Positions 41,428 through 49,940 of a stretch of DNA of 64,000 bases are shown piece after piece. The DNA comes from Streptomyces canus. Its GTDB lineage: Bacteria; Actinomycetota; Actinomycetes; Streptomycetales; Streptomycetaceae. Every line of letters starts with the position of its first letter. Positions within the stretch are counted from its first letter, which is position 1. The notes beneath the pieces are model-generated. The model was not told the DNA's origin and did not search any database. It saw only the letters and a list, made by a program, of their open reading frames with translations. The DNA is taken from NCBI RefSeq assembly GCF_001514145.1, contig NZ_KQ948670.1:244892-308891 (forward strand), read 5' to 3'. Made by a program: the position numbers and the translations under genes.

Positions 41428-42807
41428 TCACGTCTGCCCCGCGAGCGGACGAGCGGTTCCTCCCACACCCCCGTAGCCGGCGGCCGTTTGCGGTGTGCGG
41501 GGAACCAGCCCGACCAGCAGGGCGCCGAGGACGCCGGGTACGGCGAGTGCGTAGAAGTTCCACTGGAACGCCAGCCCGGCTCCGATGATGAGCCCGAGCA
41601 GCGGCGGGGCGAGCATCGAACCGAGGCGGCCGAACCCCAGGGTCCAGCCCATCGCCGTGGCGCCCACACGTGCCGGGTAGTGCTTGGAGACATAGGCGAG
41701 GACGAACGACTGCGTGCCCATCGCCCCGACGCCACCCAGTGCGACGGCCGCGTACAGCACCGTCGTGGGCAGCCGCAGGCTGAGCAGTATGACGGCCACG
41801 CTGGACACGAGGTAGGTGGTGGTGATGATCGGTTTGGAGCCGAACCGGTCGGCCGCCAGAGAGATGATGAGCGTGCCGATGACGGCTCCGATGTTGAACA
41901 CGAGGAGGAATCCGAGCGAGGAGCCCGCGGAGTAGCCGGCTCGGTGCATGATCTCCGGGAGCCAGGTGTTGAAGCCGTAGATCATGAACAGGCACAGGCA
42001 CGTCATCACCAGGAAGCACACCGTCGCCACGACGTAGCTGCGCGAGAAGAGGGCGCGTACCGGCGACATGCTGCCCGAGTCGGTAGCGGACGGGGTCTGC
42101 TCCGGCGCCGGGACGCCTTGCTGCGCGTCGGGCGAGGTGATGCTCCAGCGGTCGGCGATCCTGTCCGCCTCGGCGTGCCGCCCCTTCGCCCGGAGGAACG
42201 TGATCGACTCCGGCAGAGACCTGATGGCCAGGGGCAGGACGAGGAGAAGCGGGAGGAGACCTACGAGGAACATCACCTGCCAGCCGAACCGGGGCAGCGC
42301 GAAGATTCCGGTGAGGGCGGCGATGATGCCGCCCAGGGGGAAGCCGCTGAAGAGGGTCGCGAAGACCAGGTTGCGCGTCTTGGGGTGCGAGTACTCACCC
42401 ACGAGCGCGCTCGCGGTCGGCAGTACGCCGCCGAGGCCGAGGCCGGCGAGGAAGCGGAAGAGGCCGAACACCTCCGGAGAGGTGGCCGTCGCACACAGGC
42501 CTGTCATCACCGAGAACCAGATCAGGCAGCCGATCAGCATCCTGCGCCGGCCCAGGGTGTCGGTGAGCGTGCCGACGGTCGTGGCTCCGATGAGCATCCC
42601 GACCAGGGCGATTGAACCGATCAGACCGGCACCGGCGGGAGTGAGGTGCCACCCGGGTTCGTGGAGCAGGGACGGAATCACCGCGCCGTAGACGACGACG
42701 TCGTACCCGTCGGCTGTGACGGTGATCCCGCAGATCGCGAGTACCAGCAGTGTCACGGGGGGCCAGGTGGCATGGCCACGACTTCCTCTGCGGCTGTCTT
42801 CGTGCAT
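41428..42807 (-). CDS. MFS aromatic acid:H+ symporter (AAHS family)
   Basis: The 459-residue protein has 12 transmembrane helices. The AAHS-type first-helix motif is ADGYDVVVYGAVIPSLL, and the MFS loop 2-3 motif is GTLTDTLGRRRMLIG. The central loop has LPESITFLRAKGR. Relatives such as PcaK and BenK import benzoates, protocatechuate and related acids. The ATG at 42807 follows GAGAGGAACC. It is divergent from the binding-protein gene and shares its control region, so it is the probable uptake system of the second aromatic cluster. Confidence 0.9.
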   Translation of the reverse strand: MHEDSRRGSRGHATWPPVTLLVLAICGITVTADGYDVVVYGAVIPSLLHEPGWHLTPAGAGLIGSIALVGMLIGATTVGTLTDTLGRRRMLIGCLIWFSVMTGLCATATSPEVFGLFRFLAGLGLGGVLPTASALVGEYSHPKTRNLVFATLFSGFPLGGIIAALTGIFALPRFGWQVMFLVGLLPLLLVLPLAIRSLPESITFLRAKGRHAEADRIADRWSITSPDAQQGVPAPEQTPSATDSGSMSPVRALFSRSYVVATVCFLVMTCLCLFMIYGFNTWLPEIMHRAGYSAGSSLGFLLVFNIGAVIGTLIISLAADRFGSKPIITTTYLVSSVAVILLSLRLPTTVLYAAVALGGVGAMGTQSFVLAYVSKHYPARVGATAMGWTLGFGRLGSMLAPPLLGLIIGAGLAFQWNFYALAVPGVLGALLVGLVPRTPQTAAGYGGVGGTARPLAGQT

Positions 42808-42912
42808 GACGGTTCCTCTCACATGGCTCTGCTGATTCGGTGAGGGTTCTCTCGCTCGGGTGGGGCGCCTCGATGTACGGGAGACATCGTGTGGGCTCGC
42901 CTCGCACCGCTA

Positions 42913-42924
42913 AGTGTGCACACT
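42913..42924. promoter_or_regulatory. GntR-type site A, AGTGTGCACACT
   Basis: Perfect 12-bp palindrome between the MFS and binding-protein genes. Related to the GTGTATGCAC sites found elsewhere in this cluster. Confidence 0.6.
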
Positions 42925-42998
42925 GTCACGGGCCTGTAAAGGGTGGAGTGCAAGAAACAGTTCTGTAAGTCCGGTTTGATGTAGCACTGTGACCTAAG

Positions 42999-43008
42999 GT
43001 GTATGCAC
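42999..43008. promoter_or_regulatory. GntR-type site B, GTGTATGCAC
   Basis: Lies 83 bp before the binding-protein start. Identical (as reverse complement) to the site at 46948-46957, and AGGTGTATGCA is shared with the site before the GntR gene. Confidence 0.65.
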
Positions 43009-43090
43009 ATCTGGGACTTCTGCTGCATGATGGTGAAGACGGGGCTGCCGGGCTGCCGGGCGATCTCCACTGACTCGAAGGAGCGGTCTC

Positions 43091-43957
43091 ATGCAAGGCT
43101 CAGAAGGCTCTGTCACGCGACGGCTGACCGTGGGGATCTTCCCCGGTGCGGGTGCTGTCCATCTCTACAACGCCCTCGACTCCGGGTACTTCCTGAAAGC
43201 GGGACTGGAGGTGAACCTCGTCCAAGTCGCCTCCTCCGACCAGCAGATGGCGGGCTGGAACGACGGCGACTACGACCTCATGCACACCTCTCCCGACCAC
43301 CTCCTGCGCGGACTGCTGAAGCGGGACCCCGTGGCCGTCCAGGCCGAGGGCATGGGCGAACTCGCCGTGCATCGACGTCCCGGCTCCCCGGCGGCGACGG
43401 ATCGATGGGCAGTCGACAACGCGCAGAGCGCCTTCGCGTTCGTCCTGCGGGCCGTACTCGCCGACGTCGCCGGCGCGCCGGTCACCGACGGCCAACTCGT
43501 GCCGGTGGGCGGCACCTTGCAGAGGTTCCAGGCACTGCCGACGGGCACTGTCGACGGGACCACCCTCCATCCGCCCTTCGACGTCCTCGCCGCGGAGAAG
43601 GGATATCCGCGCCTCGGCGGCCACCTCCAGGTGGTACCCGACATCCTCACCGGTGTGGTGGTGGCGCCGCGCACCGATGCCGCCACCCGCCACATCCGCG
43701 CCTACCTGGACGTCTGCCGCCGGAGCACGACAGAGCTTCTGACCTCGGGGGCGTCGGGCATCGAAGCGGCGCTGGTACGGCACGGCCTGTCGGAGAGTGC
43801 CGCCCGGGCCGCGGCACCCGGTCTCCTCGGGCCCGCGGGACTGTCCACCTCGCCCGACGTGACTCTGCGCCGCCTCCAGGCGGTGGCCGACCTGCGCCGT
43901 CGCTTCACTCCTGCCTGGCAGCCCTCCTGCCCGCTCCAGTCGCTCATGTTCCGGTAG
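43091..43957 (+). CDS. Periplasmic-binding-fold protein (NMT1/SsuA-like) without signal peptide
   Basis: The 288-residue protein has the type II periplasmic-binding fold of the NMT1/THI5/SsuA family: RRLTVGIFPGAGAVHLYNAL, GYFLKAGLEVNLVQVASSDQ, GDYDLMHTSPDHLL and the second-lobe DILTGVVVAPR. Unusually, it has no signal peptide or lipobox and no permease or ATPase nearby, so it is probably cytoplasmic. It could be a ligand-binding partner or an enzyme of the second aromatic cluster, such as a decarboxylase-like member of the fold. AAGGAG precedes the ATG. A terminator follows. Confidence 0.8.
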   Translation: MQGSEGSVTRRLTVGIFPGAGAVHLYNALDSGYFLKAGLEVNLVQVASSDQQMAGWNDGDYDLMHTSPDHLLRGLLKRDPVAVQAEGMGELAVHRRPGSPAATDRWAVDNAQSAFAFVLRAVLADVAGAPVTDGQLVPVGGTLQRFQALPTGTVDGTTLHPPFDVLAAEKGYPRLGGHLQVVPDILTGVVVAPRTDAATRHIRAYLDVCRRSTTELLTSGASGIEAALVRHGLSESAARAAAPGLLGPAGLSTSPDVTLRRLQAVADLRRRFTPAWQPSCPLQSLMFR

Positions 43958-44001
43958 TGGATACAGTGCGCCCTCATTCCGGAGCGGTCGACATGGGATC
44001 G

Positions 44002-44029
44002 AACCGGCAGGGACTTCTCCCTGCCGGTT
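44002..44029 (+). terminator. Hairpin terminator between the binding-protein and GntR genes
   Basis: Perfect 12-bp stem AACCGGCAGGGA / TCCCTGCCGGTT with a CTTC loop, 44 bases after the stop at 43957. Confidence 0.8.
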
Positions 44030-44044
44030 TCGGCGTACGGCAGC

Positions 44045-44055
44045 TGCATACACCT
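44045..44055. promoter_or_regulatory. GntR-type site C, TGCATACACCT
   Basis: Reverse complement of AGGTGTATGCA at 42997-43007. It sits between the -10-like TAGAAT (44059-44064) and upstream sequence of the GntR gene, suited to autorepression. Confidence 0.65.
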
Positions 44056-44070
44056 GGGTAGAATCCGGGT

Positions 44071-44877
44071 ATGAGCAGGAGGAGGGGCGAGGCCCCTGAG
44101 GAACCACGGTCGGCGGCCGAAGGCAGCGACGCACGGCAGGTCACGTTCGAACCGACGGCAGGGACACCCGGGTCGGCCCCAGGCGGACGCCGACTGGCCC
44201 TTGACGTTCACGGACGCCTGCGGGAGATGATCCTCAGCGGTGCACTGCCGCCGGGGTCCGCGCTGCTCCAGGCCGAGATGGCGCGGAAGCTGGGCGTCAG
44301 CCGCACTCCGATGCGCGAGGCGTTCCGGCTTCTTCAGGAAGAAGGGCTCATCGACGCACAGCCCGATCAGCGGGCGAGGGTGCGGACCGTGGACCCCGAG
44401 GACCTGGACGGGGTCTACGGGGCTCGCATCATGCTCGAATCGCTCGCTGTGAGTGTGACGGCCAAGTCGCTCGCGCCCGGCGATCTGGAGCGCATGAGCG
44501 AAGCACTGAAGCACATGCAGGAACTGTCGGTCGACGACCGTCCGGACGACTGGCACGCGGCACACAAGGAATTCCACCGCATCGCCACGCAGTCGGTGGC
44601 ACCGCATCTGCAGCGGATGCTCGTCTCGCTCGGCGAGCACAGCGAGCGCTACATCCGACTGGCGCAACTGGGCATACACAACTCATGGGCCCGGGCGCAC
44701 TCGGAGCACGAGGCGCTGCTGGAGGCGCTGCGTCGGAGCGACAAGGACGAAGCGGTACGCGTGATCTCCCGTCATCTCGCGCGCACCGCTCTGAACGTGC
44801 TGGCGGACATCGCCCCGGAGTACGAACCGGCGGCCACGCGCACCGCGCTGGGGATCGCGGGCAACGGTCAGGCCTGA
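44071..44877 (+). CDS. GntR-family (FadR subfamily) regulator, candidate controller of the second aromatic cluster
   Basis: The 268-residue protein has an N-terminal GntR winged helix (about residues 38-105: ALDVHGRLREMILSGALPPG, MARKLGVSRTPMREAFRLLQ) and a C-terminal FCD ligand domain with the metal-binding His pattern (about 115-245: DDWHAAHKEFHRIATQSV, HSEHEALLEAL). The ATG at 44071 has no RBS. A TAGAAT -10 element seven bases before it suggests a leaderless message. Related sites in the three promoter regions of this cluster point to it as regulator. Confidence 0.9.
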   Translation: MSRRRGEAPEEPRSAAEGSDARQVTFEPTAGTPGSAPGGRRLALDVHGRLREMILSGALPPGSALLQAEMARKLGVSRTPMREAFRLLQEEGLIDAQPDQRARVRTVDPEDLDGVYGARIMLESLAVSVTAKSLAPGDLERMSEALKHMQELSVDDRPDDWHAAHKEFHRIATQSVAPHLQRMLVSLGEHSERYIRLAQLGIHNSWARAHSEHEALLEALRRSDKDEAVRVISRHLARTALNVLADIAPEYEPAATRTALGIAGNGQA

Positions 44878-44901
44878 GGTCCGGTCCGCGGCCGGGGGTC
44901 C

Positions 44902-46011
44902 TTACGCGTCCCAGTCCCCGGGGCCCAGGGTGAGTGCCACCCGCCCGAGGTTGCTGTCGTCCTCCATGTAGCGGTGCGCGTCGGCAGCGCGGGCGATGGG
45001 GAACGTACGGTCGACGACTGCGCGGAATCCGTGCTCGACCTCGGTCCACAGTGCGTTGACCGCGGCGGCGTTTCCGGTGCGTACTCCGATGATGCGGTGG
45101 CAGGCGGAGTAGAGGCGCCGCAGATCGACCTGAACCTTGCCGCCGAGGAACGCACCCGAGGTGACCACGGTGCCGCCGTGGGCCAGGGTGTCGAGGGTGG
45201 CGTCCCAGATCGCCGGGTCACCGAGGTTGTCCACGGCGATGTCCACCCCGTGACCGCCGGTGGCCTCGCGTACGCGGTTCACGAAGTCCGGGTCGTTGGC
45301 GTTGAGCACGAGCTCGGCGCCCGCCGCGGCCAGAGCCTCGCGCTTCTCCGCCGAGCGCGAGGTGGCGATGATCCTCGCGCCGAGATGCTGGGCGTAGACG
45401 GCGGTGGTGGAGCCGAGGGCGGAGGCGGCGCCCTGGACAAGTACCCACTGTCCGGGGCGCAGCCCCGCCTGGGTCAGCTGGTTGGCGGCCACCGCGCCCA
45501 CGAGCGCCAGGGATGCCGCCATCGAGGCGGGGATGTCCTGCGGGACCCGGTGGACGTTGCGCGCGGGCACCGCACAGTACTGGGCGTACGCACCGGGGCG
45601 GTGGGTGCCTATCACCTCCAGGTCGGGGCAGGCCTCCTCGCGGCCCTCCACACAGAAGGCGCAGCTGCCGCAGGCGACTGCGGGAAATACTGCCACGCGC
45701 TCCCCGACCCGCACGGAGTCCACACCGTCTCCCAGGGCGGCGACGACGCCCGCATGGTCGGCGCCCAGCACGTGGGGCGGCTGGATCTTGGCGTACGGGT
45801 GGTTGCCCGCGCGGGCCGTGAGGTCGAGCAGTCGGCCGATGCCGACCGCGGCGACCTGGACGAGGACCTCGCCCGGGCGGGGCCGGGGCGCGTCGATTGT
45901 GGCCCGCTCCAGGACCTCGGGTGGTCCGAACCGGTGGAACACCATGGCCCGCATCGTCTCGGGCACGGGCAGCAGGTCCGGCCAGCCCAGTTCAGTAGCC
46001 GTACTGTTCAT
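44902..46011 (-). CDS. MDR-superfamily alcohol dehydrogenase / quinone oxidoreductase
   Basis: The 369-residue medium-chain dehydrogenase has a structural-zinc lobe (CGSCAFCVEGREEAC), a GroES-like domain and a Rossmann domain (QWVLVQGAASALGSTTAVYA). As in the copy at 14.3 kb, the catalytic-zinc Cys and GHE motif are not typical (VGIGRLLDL, LGADHAG), so a reductase acting on an unsaturated carbonyl or quinone is possible. Its start overlaps the FAH-family stop by four bases (ATGA), placing it second in a two-gene operon. Confidence 0.85.
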   Translation of the reverse strand: MNSTATELGWPDLLPVPETMRAMVFHRFGPPEVLERATIDAPRPRPGEVLVQVAAVGIGRLLDLTARAGNHPYAKIQPPHVLGADHAGVVAALGDGVDSVRVGERVAVFPAVACGSCAFCVEGREEACPDLEVIGTHRPGAYAQYCAVPARNVHRVPQDIPASMAASLALVGAVAANQLTQAGLRPGQWVLVQGAASALGSTTAVYAQHLGARIIATSRSAEKREALAAAGAELVLNANDPDFVNRVREATGGHGVDIAVDNLGDPAIWDATLDTLAHGGTVVTSGAFLGGKVQVDLRRLYSACHRIIGVRTGNAAAVNALWTEVEHGFRAVVDRTFPIARAADAHRYMEDDSNLGRVALTLGPGDWDA

Positions 46012-46904
46012 GACGCCACCACCGGGTTCTCCAGGCGACCGATCCGCTCGATCTCTACGACGACCTCGTCGCCGGCGGTCAGGAACTCCCCGCGCGCCGC
46101 GCCGACGCCGGCCGGCGTGCCGGTGAGGATGACGTCCCCGGGCTCGAGTCGGGTGAGGCGGCTGGCCGCTGCGACCACTTCCTGTATCGGTACCATCATC
46201 TGCGCCGTCGAGGAGTCCTGCTTCACCACACCGTTGACGCTCAACCGGATCCGCAGGTTCTGAGGGTCGGGGACCAGCCAGGCGGGCACGACTCCCGGGC
46301 CGAGCGGGCAGAAGCCGTCCTGGCCCTTGTGGCCGACCCAGTCGTAGGTGAACGGTTTGCCCACCGGCTTGGGGGCGGTGAGCCGGTCTCTGGCAGAGAT
46401 GTCGTTCGCCGCCAGGTAGCCGGCCACATGATCGAGGGCCTGCTCGGGCGTGAGATTGCGGCCGCTGCGGCCGATGACGACGGCGAGTTCGGCCTCCCAG
46501 TCGACGCGCGCGCCTGGGTAGGACGGCAGCGGCACAGGGTCTCCCGGTCCGGTCACGGTCGTCGTGGGCGGCTTGAGGAAGAAGAACGGCTCACCCAGCT
46601 CGTCAGGGGGCTCGACGCCCATCTCGGCACAGTGGTCCCAGTAGTTGGCGCCGGCGCAGAGCACCTTGCCCGGGTAGGTGAGCGGGGGAGCGAGTCGTGC
46701 CTCGGCGATGACGTCCGAAGCCGCCGGAGTCCATTCCCGTAGGAGCGGGACGAGTGAGTCCCATCGGCCCAGCACCTCCATCAGAGACAGACCTTCCGTC
46801 CCGGGTGGCCCCGGTACGACGCTCCCCCCGACGCTCACACCGACGGAGAGCTTCTCCGAGTCGTCGACCCGGTACTGCACCAGTGACCATTCAGGACGTT
46901 TCAT
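46008..46904 (-). CDS. Fumarylacetoacetate hydrolase-family protein, second copy
   Basis: The 298-residue FAH-family enzyme has an N-terminal extension compared with the copy at 20.7 kb and a complete C-terminal catalytic domain: GKVLCAGANYWDHCAEMGVE, KPPTTTVTGPGDPV, WEAELAVVIGRSGRN, GYLAANDISARD, GQDGFCPLGP and EPGDVILTGTPAGVG (each a separate block). The ATG at 46904 follows GGAGGAACCC. It would act on the ring-cleavage product of the divergent VOC dioxygenase. It is first in the FAH-dehydrogenase operon. Confidence 0.88.
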   Translation of the reverse strand: MKRPEWSLVQYRVDDSEKLSVGVSVGGSVVPGPPGTEGLSLMEVLGRWDSLVPLLREWTPAASDVIAEARLAPPLTYPGKVLCAGANYWDHCAEMGVEPPDELGEPFFFLKPPTTTVTGPGDPVPLPSYPGARVDWEAELAVVIGRSGRNLTPEQALDHVAGYLAANDISARDRLTAPKPVGKPFTYDWVGHKGQDGFCPLGPGVVPAWLVPDPQNLRIRLSVNGVVKQDSSTAQMMVPIQEVVAAASRLTRLEPGDVILTGTPAGVGAARGEFLTAGDEVVVEIERIGRLENPVVAS

Positions 46905-46947
46905 GGGTTCCTCCAACACGCGGCTCTCTGAGGGCAGCAGAACCATA

Positions 46948-46957
46948 GTGCATACAC
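46948..46957. promoter_or_regulatory. GntR-type site D, GTGCATACAC
   Basis: Reverse complement of site B, 44 bp upstream of the FAH start in the FAH/dioxygenase divergent region. Confidence 0.65.
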
Positions 46958-47035
46958 ATTGGTCCACGGAAGGGGTGGGCTACCGGCCAAGGGGTGCAAA
47001 ATGTCCGCTCCGCCACTAGACGCAGCGCTCGAAGG

Positions 47036-47045
47036 GTGTACACAC
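47036..47045. promoter_or_regulatory. GntR-type site E, GTGTACACAC
   Basis: Near-palindromic GTGTACAC core, 58 bp before the dioxygenase start. Completes a pair with site D in the same divergent control region. Confidence 0.6.
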
Positions 47046-47102
47046 TTATCCAGGTGTGGTGCGTGAGGGACGCGGATCCACCGGAACCATGAGGAGTACA
47101 GA

Positions 47103-48017
47103 ATGTTGCGTGTCAAAGGCCTCCTGCACTACGGACTCCAAGTGCCCTCGCTGGATACGGGCGCGAGCTTCTACAACGCGTTCGGACTGGAGACGGTGGA
47201 ACGCGGCGACGCGGTCGTGATCCGTTGCGACGGCCGGGAGCAGGACCAGACGGTGCTCATGGAAGGGCCGGTCAAGCGGCTCCACCACGTGGCCTTCGCG
47301 GTCGAACCGGGCTCCCTGCCGGAGTGGCAGCGCCACATCGAGGGCATGGGGCTGAAGCTGCTGGATGCGCCGGCCCAGGTGCCCGGCGGCCTGTGGCTGC
47401 GGGATCACGAGGGCAACCTGATCAACCTCCGTGACGAGGGAATCGCGCCCTGGCGCGAGTTCGGCACCACGGACGCGCAGGATGCCAACGTCGGAGACCG
47501 CGTCCGGAGGGTCGATCAGGCTCGCTGGCTGAACGCGAGGGAGGAGACCCGCCCCCAGCGCCTGGGGCACATGCTGATCTTCAGTACCGATGTGGGCGCC
47601 TCCGAAGCCTTTTACGCGCGCATGCTCGGGCTGCGCCTGTCGGACCGCATCATCGGCGGACCGGTCTTCATGAATGCGGGGCCCGGCGACCACCACGTGT
47701 TCGGTTTCGTCCCGGCGTCACACCCCGGCCTGCACCACTCCAGCTGGATGGTGTCCGACATCGACCAGATCGCCCGGGGCGCGCAGAACATGGCCTCCGT
47801 GGGCTACGCGAAGGGCTGGGGCCTGGGCCGCCACACCCTCGGTTCGAACCTGTTCCACTACATCCAGGACCCCTGGGGCAGCTGGATCGAGTACTCCAGC
47901 GACATGGACTGCATCACCGAGAACTGGCAGGCGAACGACTGGGACTGCCCGGAAGCCATCTGGAGTCCCCAGGTGCCGGCCGACTTCATCACCAACCAGG
48001 AGGAAAAGCCCGCCTGA
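47103..48017 (+). CDS. VOC-family extradiol dioxygenase, second cluster
   Basis: The 304-residue protein has two VOC halves. The likely metal ligands are His in RLGHMLIFS, His in GLHHSSWMV and Glu in SWIEYSSD. The sequence is clearly a different subgroup from the HPCD-like enzyme at 16.1-17.1 kb, and resembles small catechol-2,3-dioxygenase-like proteins. GGAGTAC precedes the ATG. It is divergent from the FAH-dehydrogenase operon, with GntR-type sites between them. The substrate is unknown. Confidence 0.87.
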   Translation: MLRVKGLLHYGLQVPSLDTGASFYNAFGLETVERGDAVVIRCDGREQDQTVLMEGPVKRLHHVAFAVEPGSLPEWQRHIEGMGLKLLDAPAQVPGGLWLRDHEGNLINLRDEGIAPWREFGTTDAQDANVGDRVRRVDQARWLNAREETRPQRLGHMLIFSTDVGASEAFYARMLGLRLSDRIIGGPVFMNAGPGDHHVFGFVPASHPGLHHSSWMVSDIDQIARGAQNMASVGYAKGWGLGRHTLGSNLFHYIQDPWGSWIEYSSDMDCITENWQANDWDCPEAIWSPQVPADFITNQEEKPA

Positions 48018-48217
48018 TCGTCTTCCCCCCGAACGGCCCCTGCCGACGGCTCGCCCCATGGTGGCCCCAGGAGAGCCGTGCCGTTTGCCGGTCTCGCAAC
48101 TTTGTGTGCGCATCGGCACGAGTCCGAGCACCATCGACCACGCGTCCCGCACACCGGTCAGGGATGGATGATCAGCGGGCGACGCGGCACAGCATCACGA
48201 GCAACGGGAGGCATCCG

Positions 48218-48889
48218 GTGTCAGGTCACCACGAGCACGGCCGAAGCGGCGAGCACGACGAGCAGGCGGCCGCCGCGATGTTCGAGCCGGTGGGTTGGGA
48301 CGAGCGGTACGCGGGGCAGGAGCGGTTCTGGAGCGGCGAGCCCAATCCGCAGCTCGTCGCCACCGCCGGTGAGCTCACCCCTGGCATGGCTCTGGACGTC
48401 GGATGCGGCGAGGGCGGGGACGTTGTGTGGCTGGCCGACCAGGGCTGGCGCGTGACCGGCGCCGATTTCTCGGCCGAGGGCCTGGCCCGCGCCGCCCGCC
48501 ACGCCGAGCAGGCCGGCGTGGCCGACCATGTCGACTGGTGGCGGGTGGACGCCCGGACCTTCGATGCCGGCGACCGCTCGTACGACCTGGTCACGAGCCA
48601 CTATCTGCACGCCCCCGACGGCGGCATGGTCGAGGTGACCCGCCGGCTCGCCACCGCCGTCGCCCCGGGCGGGTTGCTCCTGGTGGTCGGCCACGCACCG
48701 TCCCACGAGTTCACGCAGCTCTCCGAGAGCCACCGCAAGGCGATGTTCCTGGCCGCGGAACTCCTCCCCGGTCTCCCGGACGACTTCGAGCCCGTCGTCG
48801 TGGAGCAGCGCACCCGCACGCTCAAGCGGGACAGTGGGCCGGTCGAGGCCGAGGACTCGGTCCTGTTGGCCCGCCGGGCGGAGCGTTGA
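48218..48889 (+). CDS. Class I SAM-dependent methyltransferase
   Basis: The 223-residue methyltransferase has the SAM motif ALDVGCGEGGDVVWLADQGW, motif II at GVADHVDWWRVDARTF and the SYDLVTSHYLHAP block. The GTG at 48218 was chosen because GGGAGG is well placed. The protein begins with a His/Gly/Glu-rich stretch. It resembles small cytosolic methyltransferases of the tellurite/thiopurine resistance type and many uncharacterised actinobacterial ones. It is not obviously connected with the catabolic cluster on its left. Confidence 0.85.
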   Translation: MSGHHEHGRSGEHDEQAAAAMFEPVGWDERYAGQERFWSGEPNPQLVATAGELTPGMALDVGCGEGGDVVWLADQGWRVTGADFSAEGLARAARHAEQAGVADHVDWWRVDARTFDAGDRSYDLVTSHYLHAPDGGMVEVTRRLATAVAPGGLLLVVGHAPSHEFTQLSESHRKAMFLAAELLPGLPDDFEPVVVEQRTRTLKRDSGPVEAEDSVLLARRAER

Positions 48890-48969
48890 ACACCCGCTGA
48901 GACCTTGCGGCGAGGCGCCCGTTTCGTGGTCCGCCACCAGGGCCGTAGCGAGGGCGTCGACCGGGATCG

Positions 48970-49797
48970 TCAGGGTTTGCGGGCGAGGGCGGCGGCGATG
49001 AGGTGCTCCCAGACCGTGAGTTGCCGTTCCCCGCTGTCGTTCCAGGGGGTGTCGGTCTGGTCGGGGCGCCAGAGGGGAGCGGGGACGATACCCGGGTCGA
49101 GGATCTCCAGACCGTCGAGGAGAGAGGCGATCTCCTCATCGGTGCGCCAGCGGCCGCGGCCGAACGTCTGCTGGAGGACCTTCTCGGCCTCCCGCGTCTC
49201 CGGGTTGTTGCCGGAGCGGAAGTGGCTGATGAAGAAGTAGCTCCCGGACGGCACATTGTCGCGCCAGTAGCGGACGATACCGGCCGGGTCCTCGTCGTCG
49301 TTCACGTGGTGGAGGATCGCGCTGAAGATGACGGCGACGGGACGAGTGAAGTCGATCAAGTCGAGGGTGTCGGGGTGGGTGCGGATGCCTTCGGGGTTGC
49401 GTACATCCACCGCGACGACCCGGGTCCGCTCGTCCTTCTCCAGCAGCGCCCTACCGTGGACAAGGACTTGAGGGTCGATGTCGACGTAGACGACCCGTGC
49501 CTCGGGTTCGTGCCGTTGCGCGACCTGGTGGACGTTGTCGGCGGTCGGCAGGCCACTGCCCAGATCGACGAACTGCCGGATGCCGGTGGTTTTCACGATC
49601 TCCCCGACCGCGCGGGTCAGGGCTGTGCGGTTGGCGAAGGCGATGGCCACCGAGCCGGGAAGGTCGCGTTTGAACACGTCGCCGATCTCTCTGTCCACGG
49701 CGTAGTTGTCCTTGCCGCCCAGCAGATAGTCGTACACGCGGGCGATGCTGGGCTTGGACGGGTCGATGGAGGAGCCTTCGTACGTCATGACGGCCAT
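48970..49797 (-). CDS. DUF574-type SAM-dependent methyltransferase (Methyltransf_19)
   Basis: The 275-residue protein is a member of the large Streptomyces DUF574 family: SIDPSKPSIARVYDYLLGGK near the start is diagnostic. FVDLGSGLPTADNVHQVAQR (SAM site) and VYVDIDPQVLVHG follow. These proteins adopt a methyltransferase fold; substrates are unknown, and members are often near regulatory genes. The Met at 49797 has GGGGA upstream; the Met at 49788 is the alternative. Confidence 0.88.
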   Translation of the reverse strand: MAVMTYEGSSIDPSKPSIARVYDYLLGGKDNYAVDREIGDVFKRDLPGSVAIAFANRTALTRAVGEIVKTTGIRQFVDLGSGLPTADNVHQVAQRHEPEARVVYVDIDPQVLVHGRALLEKDERTRVVAVDVRNPEGIRTHPDTLDLIDFTRPVAVIFSAILHHVNDDEDPAGIVRYWRDNVPSGSYFFISHFRSGNNPETREAEKVLQQTFGRGRWRTDEEIASLLDGLEILDPGIVPAPLWRPDQTDTPWNDSGERQLTVWEHLIAAALARKP

Positions 49798-49940
49798 TTT
49801 CCCCACAACGCCGCCCGGTGACCATGGTTTTGGGATGCCTGGCCCTTGCGCAGGCTGCACGCTGTGCCGATCTGGAACTCGGCTGATATCCCCCGGTGCC
49901 GGAGTCCTGGGAAGGCCGCCGAGGACTCCGGCAGTTCGGC

